Counted from the first letter of the stretch, positions 25,291 to 34,385 are shown. The stretch: 64,000 nt of DNA from an uncultured Eremococcus sp. (GCA_943914835.1 CALUDO010000001.1:1-64000), one strand, 5' to 3'. Translations and numbers: made by a program. The notes: generated by a model not told the origin, from the sequence alone.

Positions 25291-25307
25291 ATCAACAGTC
25301 TGTTGAT
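25291..25307. promoter_or_regulatory. Palindromic operator between tetR and the ABC exporter operon
   Basis: ATCAACAG-T-CTGTTGAT is a perfect 8-bp-arm palindrome with one central base. It is abutted on one side by the leftward -35 and lies in the 5' leader of tetR, a typical site for TetR-family autoregulation. Confidence 0.65.
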
Positions 25308-25323
25308 TTAAGGAGAGAATTTT

Positions 25324-25854
25324 ATGGCTCAGCAAAGAAAAACACGAACCAAGGAAGATATTAAAAGAGCTTTAACACGATTACTCATTCGTAAAGATTT
25401 CTCGGAAATTACTGTGTCAAATTTGACCAAAGAAGCGGGTATTAATAGAGGAACTTTCTACCTTCATTATCAGGATAAATATGATTTGATTGATAAAGTC
25501 ATTGATGATATTTTCTCAGAAGTTATGGAACAACTGCCCTTGGATAAAGATCGTGAAGATTGGTTGCCCCATGTTGAGTATATTTTAAGTTTTGTCAGGG
25601 ACGACTATGACTTTGTTTCGGCATTAGTGTCTTCCCGATCAGATTATATTTCTGATGTTTTGCGAGACTTTCTGATGAACTTGATTGACCGAGTCCCTTT
25701 GTTACAGGAAGCTATGCGCAATCAAACTGATTTGACTGAAGATTATGCTAAAGAAGTTTTTATCTCCAGTAATATTGGAATAATCTTGCATTGGATTCGC
25801 AAGGGTTGTAAAGAGCCCATTGAAATGGTAGCTAAAATGTTTCTAAGGTGGTAA
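25324..25854 (+). CDS. TetR/AcrR-family transcriptional regulator
   Basis: The 176-residue protein has a TetR-type N-terminal helix-turn-helix (about 8-55: TKEDIKRALTRLLIRKDFSE, VSNLTKEAGINRGTFYLHYQ) and a divergent alpha-helical ligand domain. It is transcribed away from the large FtsX-type exporter operon across 126 bp containing a palindromic operator, so it probably represses that exporter and itself. The ligand is unknown. ATG 25324 follows AAGGAGAG. Confidence 0.92.
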   Translation: MAQQRKTRTKEDIKRALTRLLIRKDFSEITVSNLTKEAGINRGTFYLHYQDKYDLIDKVIDDIFSEVMEQLPLDKDREDWLPHVEYILSFVRDDYDFVSALVSSRSDYISDVLRDFLMNLIDRVPLLQEAMRNQTDLTEDYAKEVFISSNIGIILHWIRKGCKEPIEMVAKMFLRW

Positions 25855-25953
25855 ATAATTTTCAATAATATAATACGATTATTATGGATGCATCTCACCT
25901 ATACAGTCGGAGAAGGAAACTTATGCTAGTCCAATAGAAAGGAAAGATAGAAT

Positions 25954-26664
25954 TTGATTACACCAATACCAGCTTTATCTGATAATTATATTTGGCTTTA
26001 CCAAGGCAATGATCTTGTAATCATTGTGGATCCTGGACAGGCGGAACCTGTTATGGATTATTTAGAAGATCATCAACTGAAACCAGATGTCATTCTTTTA
26101 ACCCATAAGCACGAAGATCATACTGGTGGGGTAAATGATTTGAAAGATAGGTATCCAAATTTAGCAGTCTATGGACCACAAGAAACTGCTGTTTGGAATA
26201 CTCAAACTGTAGAACCTGGCCAGATATTTACTATTGGAAATCTTAAATTAACCGTGGCCTTAACTGGTGGGCACACGGCTGGGCATATTTCCTATCTAAC
26301 AGATAAGATGCTTTTTTGTGGCGATGCCTTGTTCCTGGCAGGTTGTGGCCGTGTCTTTACAGGGGATTATTCTGCTCAATTTCAAGCTCTACAGTGGTTT
26401 AAAAACCTAGATCCTGGAATCAAAGTTTATGCTGGGCATGAGTATTCCAAGACAAATCTTGTTTTCGCGCAAACTGTACTTCAGGAGGATGAGACTTACC
26501 AGACAAAGGTGGGTCAGTTATTGAAAGCAGTTGAAGCTAACTTGTCTCGAGGTGAGCCAAGTTTGCCATCGACGATAGGCCAAGAATTAGAAGTTAACCC
26601 CTTTCTGAAGGCAGAGAGCCTAGAAGAATTTAAGAGCCTGCGAGATTTAAGGGATGGTTTTTAG
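25954..26664 (+). CDS. Metallo-beta-lactamase fold hydrolase, glyoxalase II (GloB)-like
   Basis: The 236-residue protein starts with TTG at 25954 (AAAGGA upstream). The zinc-binding motif THKHEDHTGG, GGHTAGHISY, FCGDALF and YAGHEYS match the hydroxyacylglutathione hydrolase family. It would hydrolyse S-lactoyl thiol esters in methylglyoxal detoxification. Whether this organism makes glutathione or uses another thiol cannot be read here. Single gene. Confidence 0.85.
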   Translation: MITPIPALSDNYIWLYQGNDLVIIVDPGQAEPVMDYLEDHQLKPDVILLTHKHEDHTGGVNDLKDRYPNLAVYGPQETAVWNTQTVEPGQIFTIGNLKLTVALTGGHTAGHISYLTDKMLFCGDALFLAGCGRVFTGDYSAQFQALQWFKNLDPGIKVYAGHEYSKTNLVFAQTVLQEDETYQTKVGQLLKAVEANLSRGEPSLPSTIGQELEVNPFLKAESLEEFKSLRDLRDGF

Positions 26665-26685
26665 TTAATCGATATATTTAGAAAA

Positions 26686-26718
26686 GCAAAGAGCCCTTCT
26701 CTATGAAGGGCTCTTTGC
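26686..26718. terminator. Bidirectional hairpin between the GloB-like gene and rnjA
   Basis: Perfect 14-bp arms 26686-26699 and 26705-26718 (GCAAAGAGCCCTTC and complement) with a 5-nt loop. A TTTTC run follows for leftward transcripts of rnjA; the rightward side is only moderately T-rich. Confidence 0.85.
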
Positions 26719-26725
26719 TATTGAT

Positions 26726-28438
26726 TTATTTTTTGTTTTGCCGTTTACGAGGACCTTTGGAAACATCCAAGAGGACAGGTAGAATCATTGGCGAACGTTC
26801 GGTTCGATCATAGAGGAAGGGTTTAATGGTATCAAAGATGATATCACGAATTTGTTTCTCAGTCACCTTGTTGCCATTTTCATTCAGTCCTCGGTTAATC
26901 GCTGATTTAAGGGTTTGCTGCATATCATTGATTAAATCAGTGGATTCCCGCATATATATGAATCCTCGGGACATAATATCTGGACCGGCAATCAGTTGCT
27001 TACCGGCATAATCAATGGTAGCAGTAATAATTACTAAGCCATGTTCAGATAAGTTCTTGCGGTCACGGAGGACGATATTTCCCACATCACCAATTCCTGA
27101 TCCATCGACATAAACCGCTTGAGCTTGGAAGTGGCCAGCTAAGCGCGCTGAATTGGCGGTTAGAGCTAGCATATCTCCGTTGCGCATGACAAAACAGTTG
27201 TCTGCGGGGATACCTGTGAGTTGGGCTAGCTTGGATTGAATACTTAACATTCGGTACTCACCGTGGACTGGCATGAAATACTTGGGCTTCATTAACCGCA
27301 TCATCAGTAATTCTTCTTGCTGGCTCCCGTGTCCAGAAGTGTGGATATTATTTAATTTCCCGTGGATGACCTCAGCGCCAGCTTCAATGAGAGCATTAAT
27401 AACTCGATTAACAGATACTGTGTTTCCAGGTATAGGAGAACTTGAGAAGATAACGGTGTCATTCGGTTGAATATGGATTTGACGGTGGGTGCCGTTAGCA
27501 ATCCGTGATAGGGCGGCCATGGGTTCACCTTGAGATCCGGTGCAAAGAATGATTAATTTCTCAGCTGGGTATCGATCAATATCGCGTCCGTCGATAATAA
27601 CATCGGTTCCCATATCATCAATGTAACCTAACTCGCGTCCATTTTTGAAGGCATTCTCCATTGAACGACCAAAGACAGCAATTTTACGATCAGTTTCAAT
27701 GGCAGCTTCAACAACCTGTTGAAGTCTGGATACATTCGAGGCGAAGGTAGCAAAGATGACCCGACCTTGGACCCCTTGGATAATGTTATGAATTGATTGT
27801 CCCACAATCCGTTCCGACATGGTAAAGTTTGGAATTTCAGCATTGGTGGAATCTCCCATTAATAAGAGTACCCCTTCTTCTCCAATCCGGGCCATCTTGT
27901 GAAGATTGGCAGGCTCACCTACAGGAGTAAAGTCAAATTTGTAGTCTCCAGTGAAAACGATATTCCCTACTGGTGTATTGACCAGGATACCATAAGCTTC
28001 AGGGATAGAGTGGGTCGTCCGATAAAAGGAAACACTCAGTTTGCGATAAGAAATGACAGTGTCTTCTTTGTATTCAGTAATTTGTGCATCTCGTAAAAGG
28101 CCGCGTTCAGATAATTTATTGCGAATGAGGGCGGCAGCTAAGGGATCTGCAAAAATTGGGACATTTAATTGTTGTAAAAGGAAGGGAATTCCTCCGATAT
28201 GGTCTTCATGACCATGACTAATGACGAGAGCTTTTACTTTATGTTGGTTCTCAATAATATATTGAAAATCATTAATAACGTAGTCAATTCCTAAGAGGTC
28301 ATCTTCTGGGAAAAGGACGCCGCAGTCAAGTAGGATTATTTCATCTTGAAATTGGACACCATACATATTCTTTCCAATTTCTTCTAATCCTCCGACAGCA
28401 AAAACGCCAACCTCATTATTTTTTAAATTCACAGCCAT
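26726..28438 (-). CDS. rnjA: Ribonuclease J1
   Basis: The 570-residue protein is a metallo-beta-lactamase/beta-CASP nuclease: SHGHEDHIGGIPF near residue 75, the second His/Asp metal site FTGDYKFDF, beta-CASP GRSMENAF, and the C-terminal motif HTSGHGSQQE. It has 5' exonuclease and endonuclease activity in mRNA turnover and rRNA maturation. It lies 1 bp after rpoY, the arrangement that marks the J1 paralogue in Firmicutes. The nearest ribosome site (GAGG) is about 15 nt before ATG 28438, so translation may be coupled to rpoY. Confidence 0.96.
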   Translation of the reverse strand: MAVNLKNNEVGVFAVGGLEEIGKNMYGVQFQDEIILLDCGVLFPEDDLLGIDYVINDFQYIIENQHKVKALVISHGHEDHIGGIPFLLQQLNVPIFADPLAAALIRNKLSERGLLRDAQITEYKEDTVISYRKLSVSFYRTTHSIPEAYGILVNTPVGNIVFTGDYKFDFTPVGEPANLHKMARIGEEGVLLLMGDSTNAEIPNFTMSERIVGQSIHNIIQGVQGRVIFATFASNVSRLQQVVEAAIETDRKIAVFGRSMENAFKNGRELGYIDDMGTDVIIDGRDIDRYPAEKLIILCTGSQGEPMAALSRIANGTHRQIHIQPNDTVIFSSSPIPGNTVSVNRVINALIEAGAEVIHGKLNNIHTSGHGSQQEELLMMRLMKPKYFMPVHGEYRMLSIQSKLAQLTGIPADNCFVMRNGDMLALTANSARLAGHFQAQAVYVDGSGIGDVGNIVLRDRKNLSEHGLVIITATIDYAGKQLIAGPDIMSRGFIYMRESTDLINDMQQTLKSAINRGLNENGNKVTEKQIRDIIFDTIKPFLYDRTERSPMILPVLLDVSKGPRKRQNKK

Positions 28439-28439
28439 C

Positions 28440-28655
28440 TTAGAAGGTTAAAACCTCGTAGTCAGGATTATGCTCTTCTTCATATTCTAAGAAGGCATCT
28501 GAAATTTCTTGGATAAACTCGATATTGTATGGTGTATTAGAAGAAATTTTCTCACGAGCTTCTACGATTGATTCGGCTTCTACATAAAGTGCCTTTGTAT
28601 TCTCGCGTCGAGGCACTTCTTGTTTGCTTTCTTGATAGTAAACTTTATATATCAT
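28440..28655 (-). CDS. rpoY: RNA polymerase epsilon subunit RpoY
   Basis: The 71-residue protein opens with MIYKVYYQESKQEVPRRENT and ends EEEHNPDYEVLTF, the recognisable epsilon/YkzG pattern. It is a small Firmicutes-specific RNA polymerase subunit. The minus strand shows AAAGGAGA before ATG 28655. It is co-transcribed with rnjA, linking transcription and RNA decay. Confidence 0.95.
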   Translation of the reverse strand: MIYKVYYQESKQEVPRRENTKALYVEAESIVEAREKISSNTPYNIEFIQEISDAFLEYEEEHNPDYEVLTF

Positions 28656-28839
28656 ACTTACTCTCCTTTACATAATATTTTCTAGCAAAACGCTGATGTT
28701 GCACTATTCCTATCATATCACATTCCTAAATTCAAGTATAGTTCAGGCCAAGTAATTAATAAAAAATAAAAGGGAAAGTAATTTATTTGGGGTATTTATA
28801 AGGGCTAGCTGGAAAGGAGGTAAACTAATCGAAGCGGAA

Positions 28840-29874
28840 GTGAGAAAATTAATAGAAGCCGCGGTTCAAGGAAATGTATCCGATATTCATTTATTGCCTC
28901 AGGAAGAGGTATATATCATATTTTTCAGAATTTCAGGTAAATTACAGACCTATACAGAGGTTGAATTAGATTTTGGACGTCGCTTGATATCATATTTTAA
29001 ATATCAGGCCAATATGGATGTGGGTGAGAAACGTCATCCTCAATCAGGGTCAACCAGCCTTACTTTGGACCAATATGTGGTGGAATTGCGCTTGTCTACC
29101 ATAAGCAATATTCATCAGGAAGAGTCCTTAGTCATTCGATTGTTGGTTCAATCTAGCCCATCTTACTTTAATTTAGGGACTTTATTTCCCAAACAATTAC
29201 GAGTTCTGGAGAAGTTAATTCAGCGCAAGAGTGGTTTAATTCTATTCTCAGGACCGGTTGGTTCAGGCAAGACTTCAACAATTTATCAGTTATTACGTCA
29301 CCGGATGGCTGAAGAAGCCATTCAGGTAATTACCATGGAAGATCCTGTTGAAATCTACGAACCGCGTTTCCTACAAACAGAGGTAAATAATAGAGCAGGA
29401 ATAGGTTATGATGACTTGATTAAAGCGGCCCTACGTCACCATCCTGATATCCTAATGATTGGGGAGATTCGCGATGAGGAAACAGCTCGGATGGTCATTC
29501 GTGGAGCATTAACGGGCCATCTAATGATTGCCACTATTCATGCTAAGAATTGTCTGGGAGTTCTTGGTCGTCTAGAAGAGTTGCGGGTTAGTCAACGACA
29601 GCTGCAGGAGACTTTGATTGGGGTTATTTCCCAACGCTTAGTGCCAATTATTAAACCGCCTAAATCAGGGAGGGAGACACAGGTTACTACTCCTGTTAAT
29701 TATCCTCAACGGATGGTCCTTTACGAGATCTTATCTGGGTCTAATTTGCACTCAGTCATGATGGGGGAGACCGATTTACCTAAAGACTCTCAGTCAATAA
29801 ACCAATTATTAAGGAGGGCTTGGGCTTATGGCTATATTTCCCAATCAACATACCTCAGCTTTGAATTGGTTTAG
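28840..29874 (+). CDS. comGA: Competence pseudopilus assembly ATPase ComGA
   Basis: The listed start, GTG 28840, gives 344 residues, but its distance to AAAGGAGG (28813-28820) is 19 nt. The in-frame ATC at 28828 sits 7 nt from that site and would add four residues (start codon plus EAE), giving a better match to the ComGA N-terminus; no ATG, TTG or other GTG exists in frame back to the stop at 28753. The body shows SDIHLLP, Walker A GPVGSGKTST, the Asp box ITMEDPVE, Walker B ILMIGEIRDEETA and the His box LMIATIHAK. It powers assembly of the DNA-uptake pilus. The 3' end overlaps comGB by 47 nt. Confidence 0.94.
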   Translation: MRKLIEAAVQGNVSDIHLLPQEEVYIIFFRISGKLQTYTEVELDFGRRLISYFKYQANMDVGEKRHPQSGSTSLTLDQYVVELRLSTISNIHQEESLVIRLLVQSSPSYFNLGTLFPKQLRVLEKLIQRKSGLILFSGPVGSGKTSTIYQLLRHRMAEEAIQVITMEDPVEIYEPRFLQTEVNNRAGIGYDDLIKAALRHHPDILMIGEIRDEETARMVIRGALTGHLMIATIHAKNCLGVLGRLEELRVSQRQLQETLIGVISQRLVPIIKPPKSGRETQVTTPVNYPQRMVLYEILSGSNLHSVMMGETDLPKDSQSINQLLRRAWAYGYISQSTYLSFELV

Positions 29875-30910
29875 ACCGAAAAAAAATTTAAAAATTCGTC
29901 CAAAAGACCAAGCTTATTTTTTAATTACCTTAGGTCAATTATTGGATGAGGGTTTTTCTTTTAATCGATCTCTTGAGTTTCTGGGCATTCTTTTACCCAA
30001 GTATCAGGAGGCATTGGCCTTAATTCAAGGAAGTTTTCTTACAGGAGAATCCTTAGATAGAGCCTTAGTTGACTTAGGCTTTAAGGTCACCAGTCGGTCT
30101 CAGATATATTTTTCAGCTAAGCAAGGCTATTTCGCGCAAGGCTTGAGTCAGGCAGGTCATCACCTCCAGTTACTGGCAGACTACAAAAAGAAATTGCTGA
30201 AGCAAATGGTATACCCAGTTTTCTTAGCTTTGTTTCTGGGGGGGTTGATGCTTGGCATGCGAAGTTTTCTTTTGCCGACAATTACGACTTTTATCAGTCA
30301 GGATATGTATGATCATAATTTTTTGGTTCGACTGCTCATAACCTTTTTCACTTATTTACCTCATATTTTAGTTATTGGACTTGCAATCAGCCTGATTCTG
30401 TTTTCCCTAGCCTATTTTTATCTGCTCAAGCAAGCTGTCATTCGCCAATACTATTTACTTGGTAGATTACCTATTATAGGTAAATGGTTTATCTCTTATG
30501 CCTCTTATAAATTTACTAGAGAATTAGGACATTTTTATGCAAGTGGTCAATCTTTGCAAGAAACCGTGGTTTTTCTTATCACTTACCCAATCGATCCATT
30601 AATGACTGGGGTAGCCCAAGCCCTAGATGAAGGGTTTCGGCAGGGACATTCCATGCATAGCCAGCTACAAGGTTTGCATATTTTTAGAGATGATTTAACT
30701 TATGTTATTCATCAAGCTGAGATGGTTAGTCAGTTAGCAAGTCAATGTCAACTTTATTCAGACAAGTTATGGAAAGATTTAATCTCCGATATTAATCAAA
30801 AAATATCATTCATTCAGCCTATTTTGTTTATTTTCATTGCCCTATTAATTATGGCCATGTATTTGATGATGATGTTACCCATGTTAGCCTTTGATGGCTT
30901 AGGACTATAG
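29828..30910 (+). CDS. comGB: Competence pilus membrane platform protein ComGB
   Basis: The 360-residue PilC/GspF-family protein has two cytoplasmic GspF domains and membrane helices near residues 130-155, 180-205 and 333-352. ATG 29828 follows AAGGAGG inside comGA. It anchors the ComGA ATPase at the membrane. Confidence 0.94.
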   Translation: MAIFPNQHTSALNWFRPKKNLKIRPKDQAYFLITLGQLLDEGFSFNRSLEFLGILLPKYQEALALIQGSFLTGESLDRALVDLGFKVTSRSQIYFSAKQGYFAQGLSQAGHHLQLLADYKKKLLKQMVYPVFLALFLGGLMLGMRSFLLPTITTFISQDMYDHNFLVRLLITFFTYLPHILVIGLAISLILFSLAYFYLLKQAVIRQYYLLGRLPIIGKWFISYASYKFTRELGHFYASGQSLQETVVFLITYPIDPLMTGVAQALDEGFRQGHSMHSQLQGLHIFRDDLTYVIHQAEMVSQLASQCQLYSDKLWKDLISDINQKISFIQPILFIFIALLIMAMYLMMMLPMLAFDGLGL

Positions 30911-30919
30911 GAGGAGCCT

Positions 30920-31291
30920 ATGACAAATTTTATGCACACTTTATTTGAGGTTTATGCTGGTTTTAGAAAGAAGGCCCGGGCTAAAGCTGGCTTTACTTTG
31001 TTAGAAATGTTGATTGTCCTGATTGTAGTGGGACTTTTGATGGCTATTATTATTCCAAATATTTCGGGTCAGCGTGATCGAATTGAGAGTCAAGCTAAGG
31101 AGAATATAGCAGAAATATTAATGACTCAGGTAAATACTTACCAGATGGTTGAGGGAGAAGCAGCCCCAGTAACCCCGACTGCTCTAAAAGAAGCCGGATA
31201 TATTACGGATAAGCAAGTAGCAGAGGCGGAAAAGTTGTTGGGTATTGGAGCTAGTCAAACGATTCCTGATCCAATTCCGGTGAATAATTAA
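30920..31291 (+). CDS. comGC: Major competence pseudopilin ComGC
   Basis: The 123-residue type IV pilin-like protein has a class III signal with an unusually long 24-residue leader and cleavage G|FTLLEMLIVL (Glu5 present), followed by a hydrophobic helix and a small globular domain. It is the main subunit of the transformation pilus. ATG 30920 follows AGGAGG; an internal ATG at 30932 would shorten the leader by four residues. Confidence 0.94.
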   Translation: MTNFMHTLFEVYAGFRKKARAKAGFTLLEMLIVLIVVGLLMAIIIPNISGQRDRIESQAKENIAEILMTQVNTYQMVEGEAAPVTPTALKEAGYITDKQVAEAEKLLGIGASQTIPDPIPVNN

Positions 31292-31728
31292 TGAATAACA
31301 GCAAGCAGGCCTATAGCTTGTTAGAAATGATGTTGGTTCTATGTATCTTGGCGTTGGTAATTGGACTTCTTAGTTTAGTTAACTTCCGAAGTCTTCAAGA
31401 TAAGATAGTGACAAAGTATTTTTGGGCTGATTTATCTAGTCAGCTTCTCTTAGCACAGGAGGAGGCGCTTGTTTGCAACCAGGTAATTTCGATTAAGTTC
31501 CGTCCGAATCTTCCATATATACAATTTTTAAACGGACAAACTGGGGAAACCTATCAGCTATTTCTGCCAGAGAATTGGGTGGTTCTTGATAATTTATCTT
31601 TCAGATATTTACCTTCAGGTCATGTATCTTCATTTAAAACCGTTCGATTTAGAAACCAGGAAACCCAGGAAGGGATGGCCTTGAAATTTCAGCTAGGAAG
31701 TGGTCGCTTTGTTTACCAAGAAGAATAA
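31291..31728 (+). CDS. comGD: Minor competence pseudopilin ComGD
   Basis: The 145-residue minor pilin has the cleavage region QA|YSLLEMMLVL, with Ala rather than Gly at -1, followed by a hydrophobic helix and a beta-rich domain. It starts at the stop codon of comGC with no room for a separate ribosome site, so translation is coupled. Confidence 0.88.
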   Translation: MNNSKQAYSLLEMMLVLCILALVIGLLSLVNFRSLQDKIVTKYFWADLSSQLLLAQEEALVCNQVISIKFRPNLPYIQFLNGQTGETYQLFLPENWVVLDNLSFRYLPSGHVSSFKTVRFRNQETQEGMALKFQLGSGRFVYQEE

Positions 31729-32053
31729 ATCTGCCTTTACCTTGGTGGAAGCATTATTAGGGTTCTTTTTATTCTCTTTTATCATGGTCCTGTATGTACC
31801 TTCCTTAACTAGTGAACTAAAGCGGATGGACAAGCTTCAAGATTTTGTGGATCAATGGCATTTATTTTATGATTTGGTCGAATTGGAAGGGAGCCAAGGA
31901 GCTAAAGATCTGCAAGAAGTATTAATAGATTCCTTTAATGAGAATCATGATTTAAGAATCGTCTCTTACATTTATAACAGTGAGGTTGCATTTGTAGAAT
32001 TTGATGATGGAAGTCACTTAGAAGTGAAAGTGGTGGAGGGAGTCAATGAGTAA
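31700..32053 (+). CDS. comGE: Minor competence pseudopilin ComGE-like
   Basis: The 117-residue protein with prepilin-type start SA|FTLVEALLGFFLFSF and a short polar domain. It overlaps comGD by 29 nt and comGF by 8 nt. Assignment as ComGE rests on position and the pilin N-terminus; sequence conservation in this gene is always low. Confidence 0.82.
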   Translation: MVALFTKKNKSAFTLVEALLGFFLFSFIMVLYVPSLTSELKRMDKLQDFVDQWHLFYDLVELEGSQGAKDLQEVLIDSFNENHDLRIVSYIYNSEVAFVEFDDGSHLEVKVVEGVNE

Positions 32054-32489
32054 TTCCAAATCAGGTTTTACCTTATTAGAAATGTTGATGGCTTTGATGA
32101 TTACTTCCTTAATTATACACGGTTTACATACTTGCTTTATGACTTATAAGAACAAGCAAGAAGTAATCTTATCAAATCGTCAAATCGAGTGGGAGCAATT
32201 CCTCATTATGATGGATAAAGAATTGAATCAATTTACGGTAGACAAGGTTGAAAGTCAAACGATTTATCTTCATGACTCCCGGGACCGGCCATTTTTAATT
32301 ACTTTAAAGCAAGGGAAAATACTCAAAACACCAGGTCACCATCCCTACTTGTATGGAGTGGAGACCTGGTTTATTGAAACTTATGGGGATTCTTTATTGG
32401 TAGGGCTTGAGTTGAATGATGGACAAAGATTTTATGGACGTTTCCATACTCGAATGTCATATATTAAAGAGGGGGAAGACGATGACTAG
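32046..32489 (+). CDS. comGF: Minor competence pseudopilin ComGF
   Basis: The 147-residue protein has the signal SG|FTLLEMLMALMI and a C-terminal ComGF-type domain containing WEQFLIMMDKELNQF and LNDGQRFYGRF. It overlaps its neighbours by 8 nt on each side. Confidence 0.88.
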   Translation: MSNSKSGFTLLEMLMALMITSLIIHGLHTCFMTYKNKQEVILSNRQIEWEQFLIMMDKELNQFTVDKVESQTIYLHDSRDRPFLITLKQGKILKTPGHHPYLYGVETWFIETYGDSLLVGLELNDGQRFYGRFHTRMSYIKEGEDDD

Positions 32490-33207
32490 GGCAAAAAAAG
32501 GAATAATTTTACCCATAGTTATGGTTTTTATGGTTATTAGTCATCTCATATTGATATCTGTTTTACGCTATCATAATATAAATTCTCGCCACCTCACACG
32601 TTTGAGTCATTTCTATCAAGCTGGGATTCAGAAACACTTAGCTATGGCGAACCGTTATGATAGTATAGATATCAAAGCGGCGGTTCAATTAGCCATTGAG
32701 AAAACAATTCATGGCATGGAGGAGGATATATTTCCGTACAATGGCAGTGAAGTTATCAAGAGCAAGGATTTTAAGTTGATTATGACTGAAAAAGAAGCCT
32801 GCCTGGTTACCTATCAGATTTTTATTAACAAGCAATACGCTGGCCTTGTAGAAGATTGGCCAGCATACGGGTTTTTAGATCAGGATTTAAAACCTGTTGA
32901 AGACCCTAGTCTCATAGCTAGTCAACAAGCTCAGTGTGATCAAGTAATATCTTACCTTCTTGACCAGGGATATTTTTTAATTAACCAGGCCTTGAAAGAA
33001 GACTTAGACTACTGGGAAGAAGATTTGAGCCAAAGCCAAACTATTGAGTTTAATGCGGGTTATGTTGAGTTTAAAGAAAGTCAGACGTATCCAGTGATTG
33101 AAATCCATCTTCCAGACCATGACTATCAACGTAAGGATCTTATAGAGCCTCTTAAAGTGCCCTATTTAATTTTGCAAACAAGTTATCATTTTGACCGTAG
33201 TGATTAG
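32482..33207 (+). CDS. comGG: ComGG-like last protein of the comG operon
   Basis: The 241-residue protein from ATG 32482 (GGGGGAAG upstream) has one N-terminal hydrophobic helix (GIILPIVMVFMVISHLIL) without the pilin Glu5, then a polar domain. The position corresponds to ComGG, but it is about twice the length of B. subtilis ComGG and resembles the longer PilX/GspK-like tip proteins in outline. Function is inferred from the operon only. Confidence 0.7.
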   Translation: MTRAKKGIILPIVMVFMVISHLILISVLRYHNINSRHLTRLSHFYQAGIQKHLAMANRYDSIDIKAAVQLAIEKTIHGMEEDIFPYNGSEVIKSKDFKLIMTEKEACLVTYQIFINKQYAGLVEDWPAYGFLDQDLKPVEDPSLIASQQAQCDQVISYLLDQGYFLINQALKEDLDYWEEDLSQSQTIEFNAGYVEFKESQTYPVIEIHLPDHDYQRKDLIEPLKVPYLILQTSYHFDRSD

Positions 33208-33253
33208 GACAAGCAGATAATCCTTATAATTTCTGTTATAATTTCTTTAAAAT

Positions 33254-33262
33254 TGCTATAAT
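33254..33262 (+). promoter_or_regulatory. Extended -10 promoter of pepP
   Basis: TGCTATAAT (33254-33262) is a full extended -10 without a clear -35; the expected start is about 28 bp before the ATG. Confidence 0.55.
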
Positions 33263-33297
33263 AGAAGAGGCAAGCTTATAAGAAAGAGGTTATTGAA

Positions 33298-34365
33298 ATG
33301 ACAGAGAGACTAGATAAAGTAAGAGAAAGTTTTAAAGAGTCAAATATTGATGCTTTATTAGTGACCACGCCTTTTAATATTCGATATTTAGCTAATTTTA
33401 CAGGGACAACTGCCTATCTTTTAATTACTAAAGACAAGGCCTATTTTATAACTGACTTCCGTTATGCCCAACAAGCAGCGGACCAAGCACAAGATTTTGA
33501 AATTAGAATTGTAGATAAAGATTATTTTGAAGAAGTTAATCTATTAGTAAAGGAAACAGGAGTCAAGCATTTGGGATTTGAGGCAGACCATATGACAGTG
33601 TCTCTTTATATGTTCATCTCTGATATGATGGATCTTGATCTTATTGAAACTAAAGGATTAGTGGAAAAAATCCGTGAGATTAAGGATCCGGAAGAAATTG
33701 AAATTATCAAGGAAGCGTGTGAAATCACAGACCAAGCTTTTGAACATATTCTTGATTACATTAAACCTGGCGAAACACGTGAAGTAGATGTGGCTAACGA
33801 GTTAGACCACTTTCTTAAGTTAAAGGGAGCCAGCGGTATGTCCTTTGATACAATTGTGGCGTCAGGCCTTCGATCTGCAATGCCCCATGGGGTGGCTAGT
33901 GAAAAGGTCATTGAAGAAGGGGACATGGTGACAATAGACTTTGGTTGCTATTATCATGGTTACGTTTCTGATATGACTCGAACTTTTGCGGTGGGAGAGG
34001 TCGATCCTAAGTTAGAGGAAATTTATCAAATTGTTTGGGACGCTCATGAGAAAGTTACGGCTGAAGCAAAAGTTGGAATGACAGGTAAGGAGATTGATGC
34101 GATTGCGCGAGACTATATCGCAGATAAGGGCTATGGAGATAATTTTGGTCACTCTACCGGTCATGGTATCGGGCTAGACATTCATGAAGGACCTGCGATT
34201 TCTAAACGAAACAATCAGCCGGTTCAAGTAAATAATGTGATTACTAATGAACCCGGCATATACTTACCAGGCTTAGGCGGCGTTCGGATTGAAGACGACT
34301 TAATTGTTACTGAAGAAGGAATGGTTCCAATTAATCGGAGTCTTAAACATTTGATTAAAATTTAA
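33298..34365 (+). CDS. pepP: M24-family Xaa-Pro aminopeptidase
   Basis: The 355-residue protein has a creatinase-like N-domain (1-125) and a pita-bread metalloprotease domain. The five metal ligands are readable in DFGCYYHGYVSDMTRTF (two Asp), GHSTGHGIGLDIHEGP (His), TNEPGIY (Glu) and RIEDD (Glu). It removes N-terminal residues that precede proline. In many Firmicutes this gene precedes efp; here yqhY follows instead. Confidence 0.94.
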   Translation: MTERLDKVRESFKESNIDALLVTTPFNIRYLANFTGTTAYLLITKDKAYFITDFRYAQQAADQAQDFEIRIVDKDYFEEVNLLVKETGVKHLGFEADHMTVSLYMFISDMMDLDLIETKGLVEKIREIKDPEEIEIIKEACEITDQAFEHILDYIKPGETREVDVANELDHFLKLKGASGMSFDTIVASGLRSAMPHGVASEKVIEEGDMVTIDFGCYYHGYVSDMTRTFAVGEVDPKLEEIYQIVWDAHEKVTAEAKVGMTGKEIDAIARDYIADKGYGDNFGHSTGHGIGLDIHEGPAISKRNNQPVQVNNVITNEPGIYLPGLGGVRIEDDLIVTEEGMVPINRSLKHLIKI

Positions 34366-34385
34366 TACAAAAAGAAAAATTGGTC

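Noticed and set aside
31291..32053. Ala instead of Gly at the -1 position of the ComGD and ComGE cleavage sites
   Set aside because: Ala at this place is known in streptococcal ComGD, so it is not unusual enough to report.
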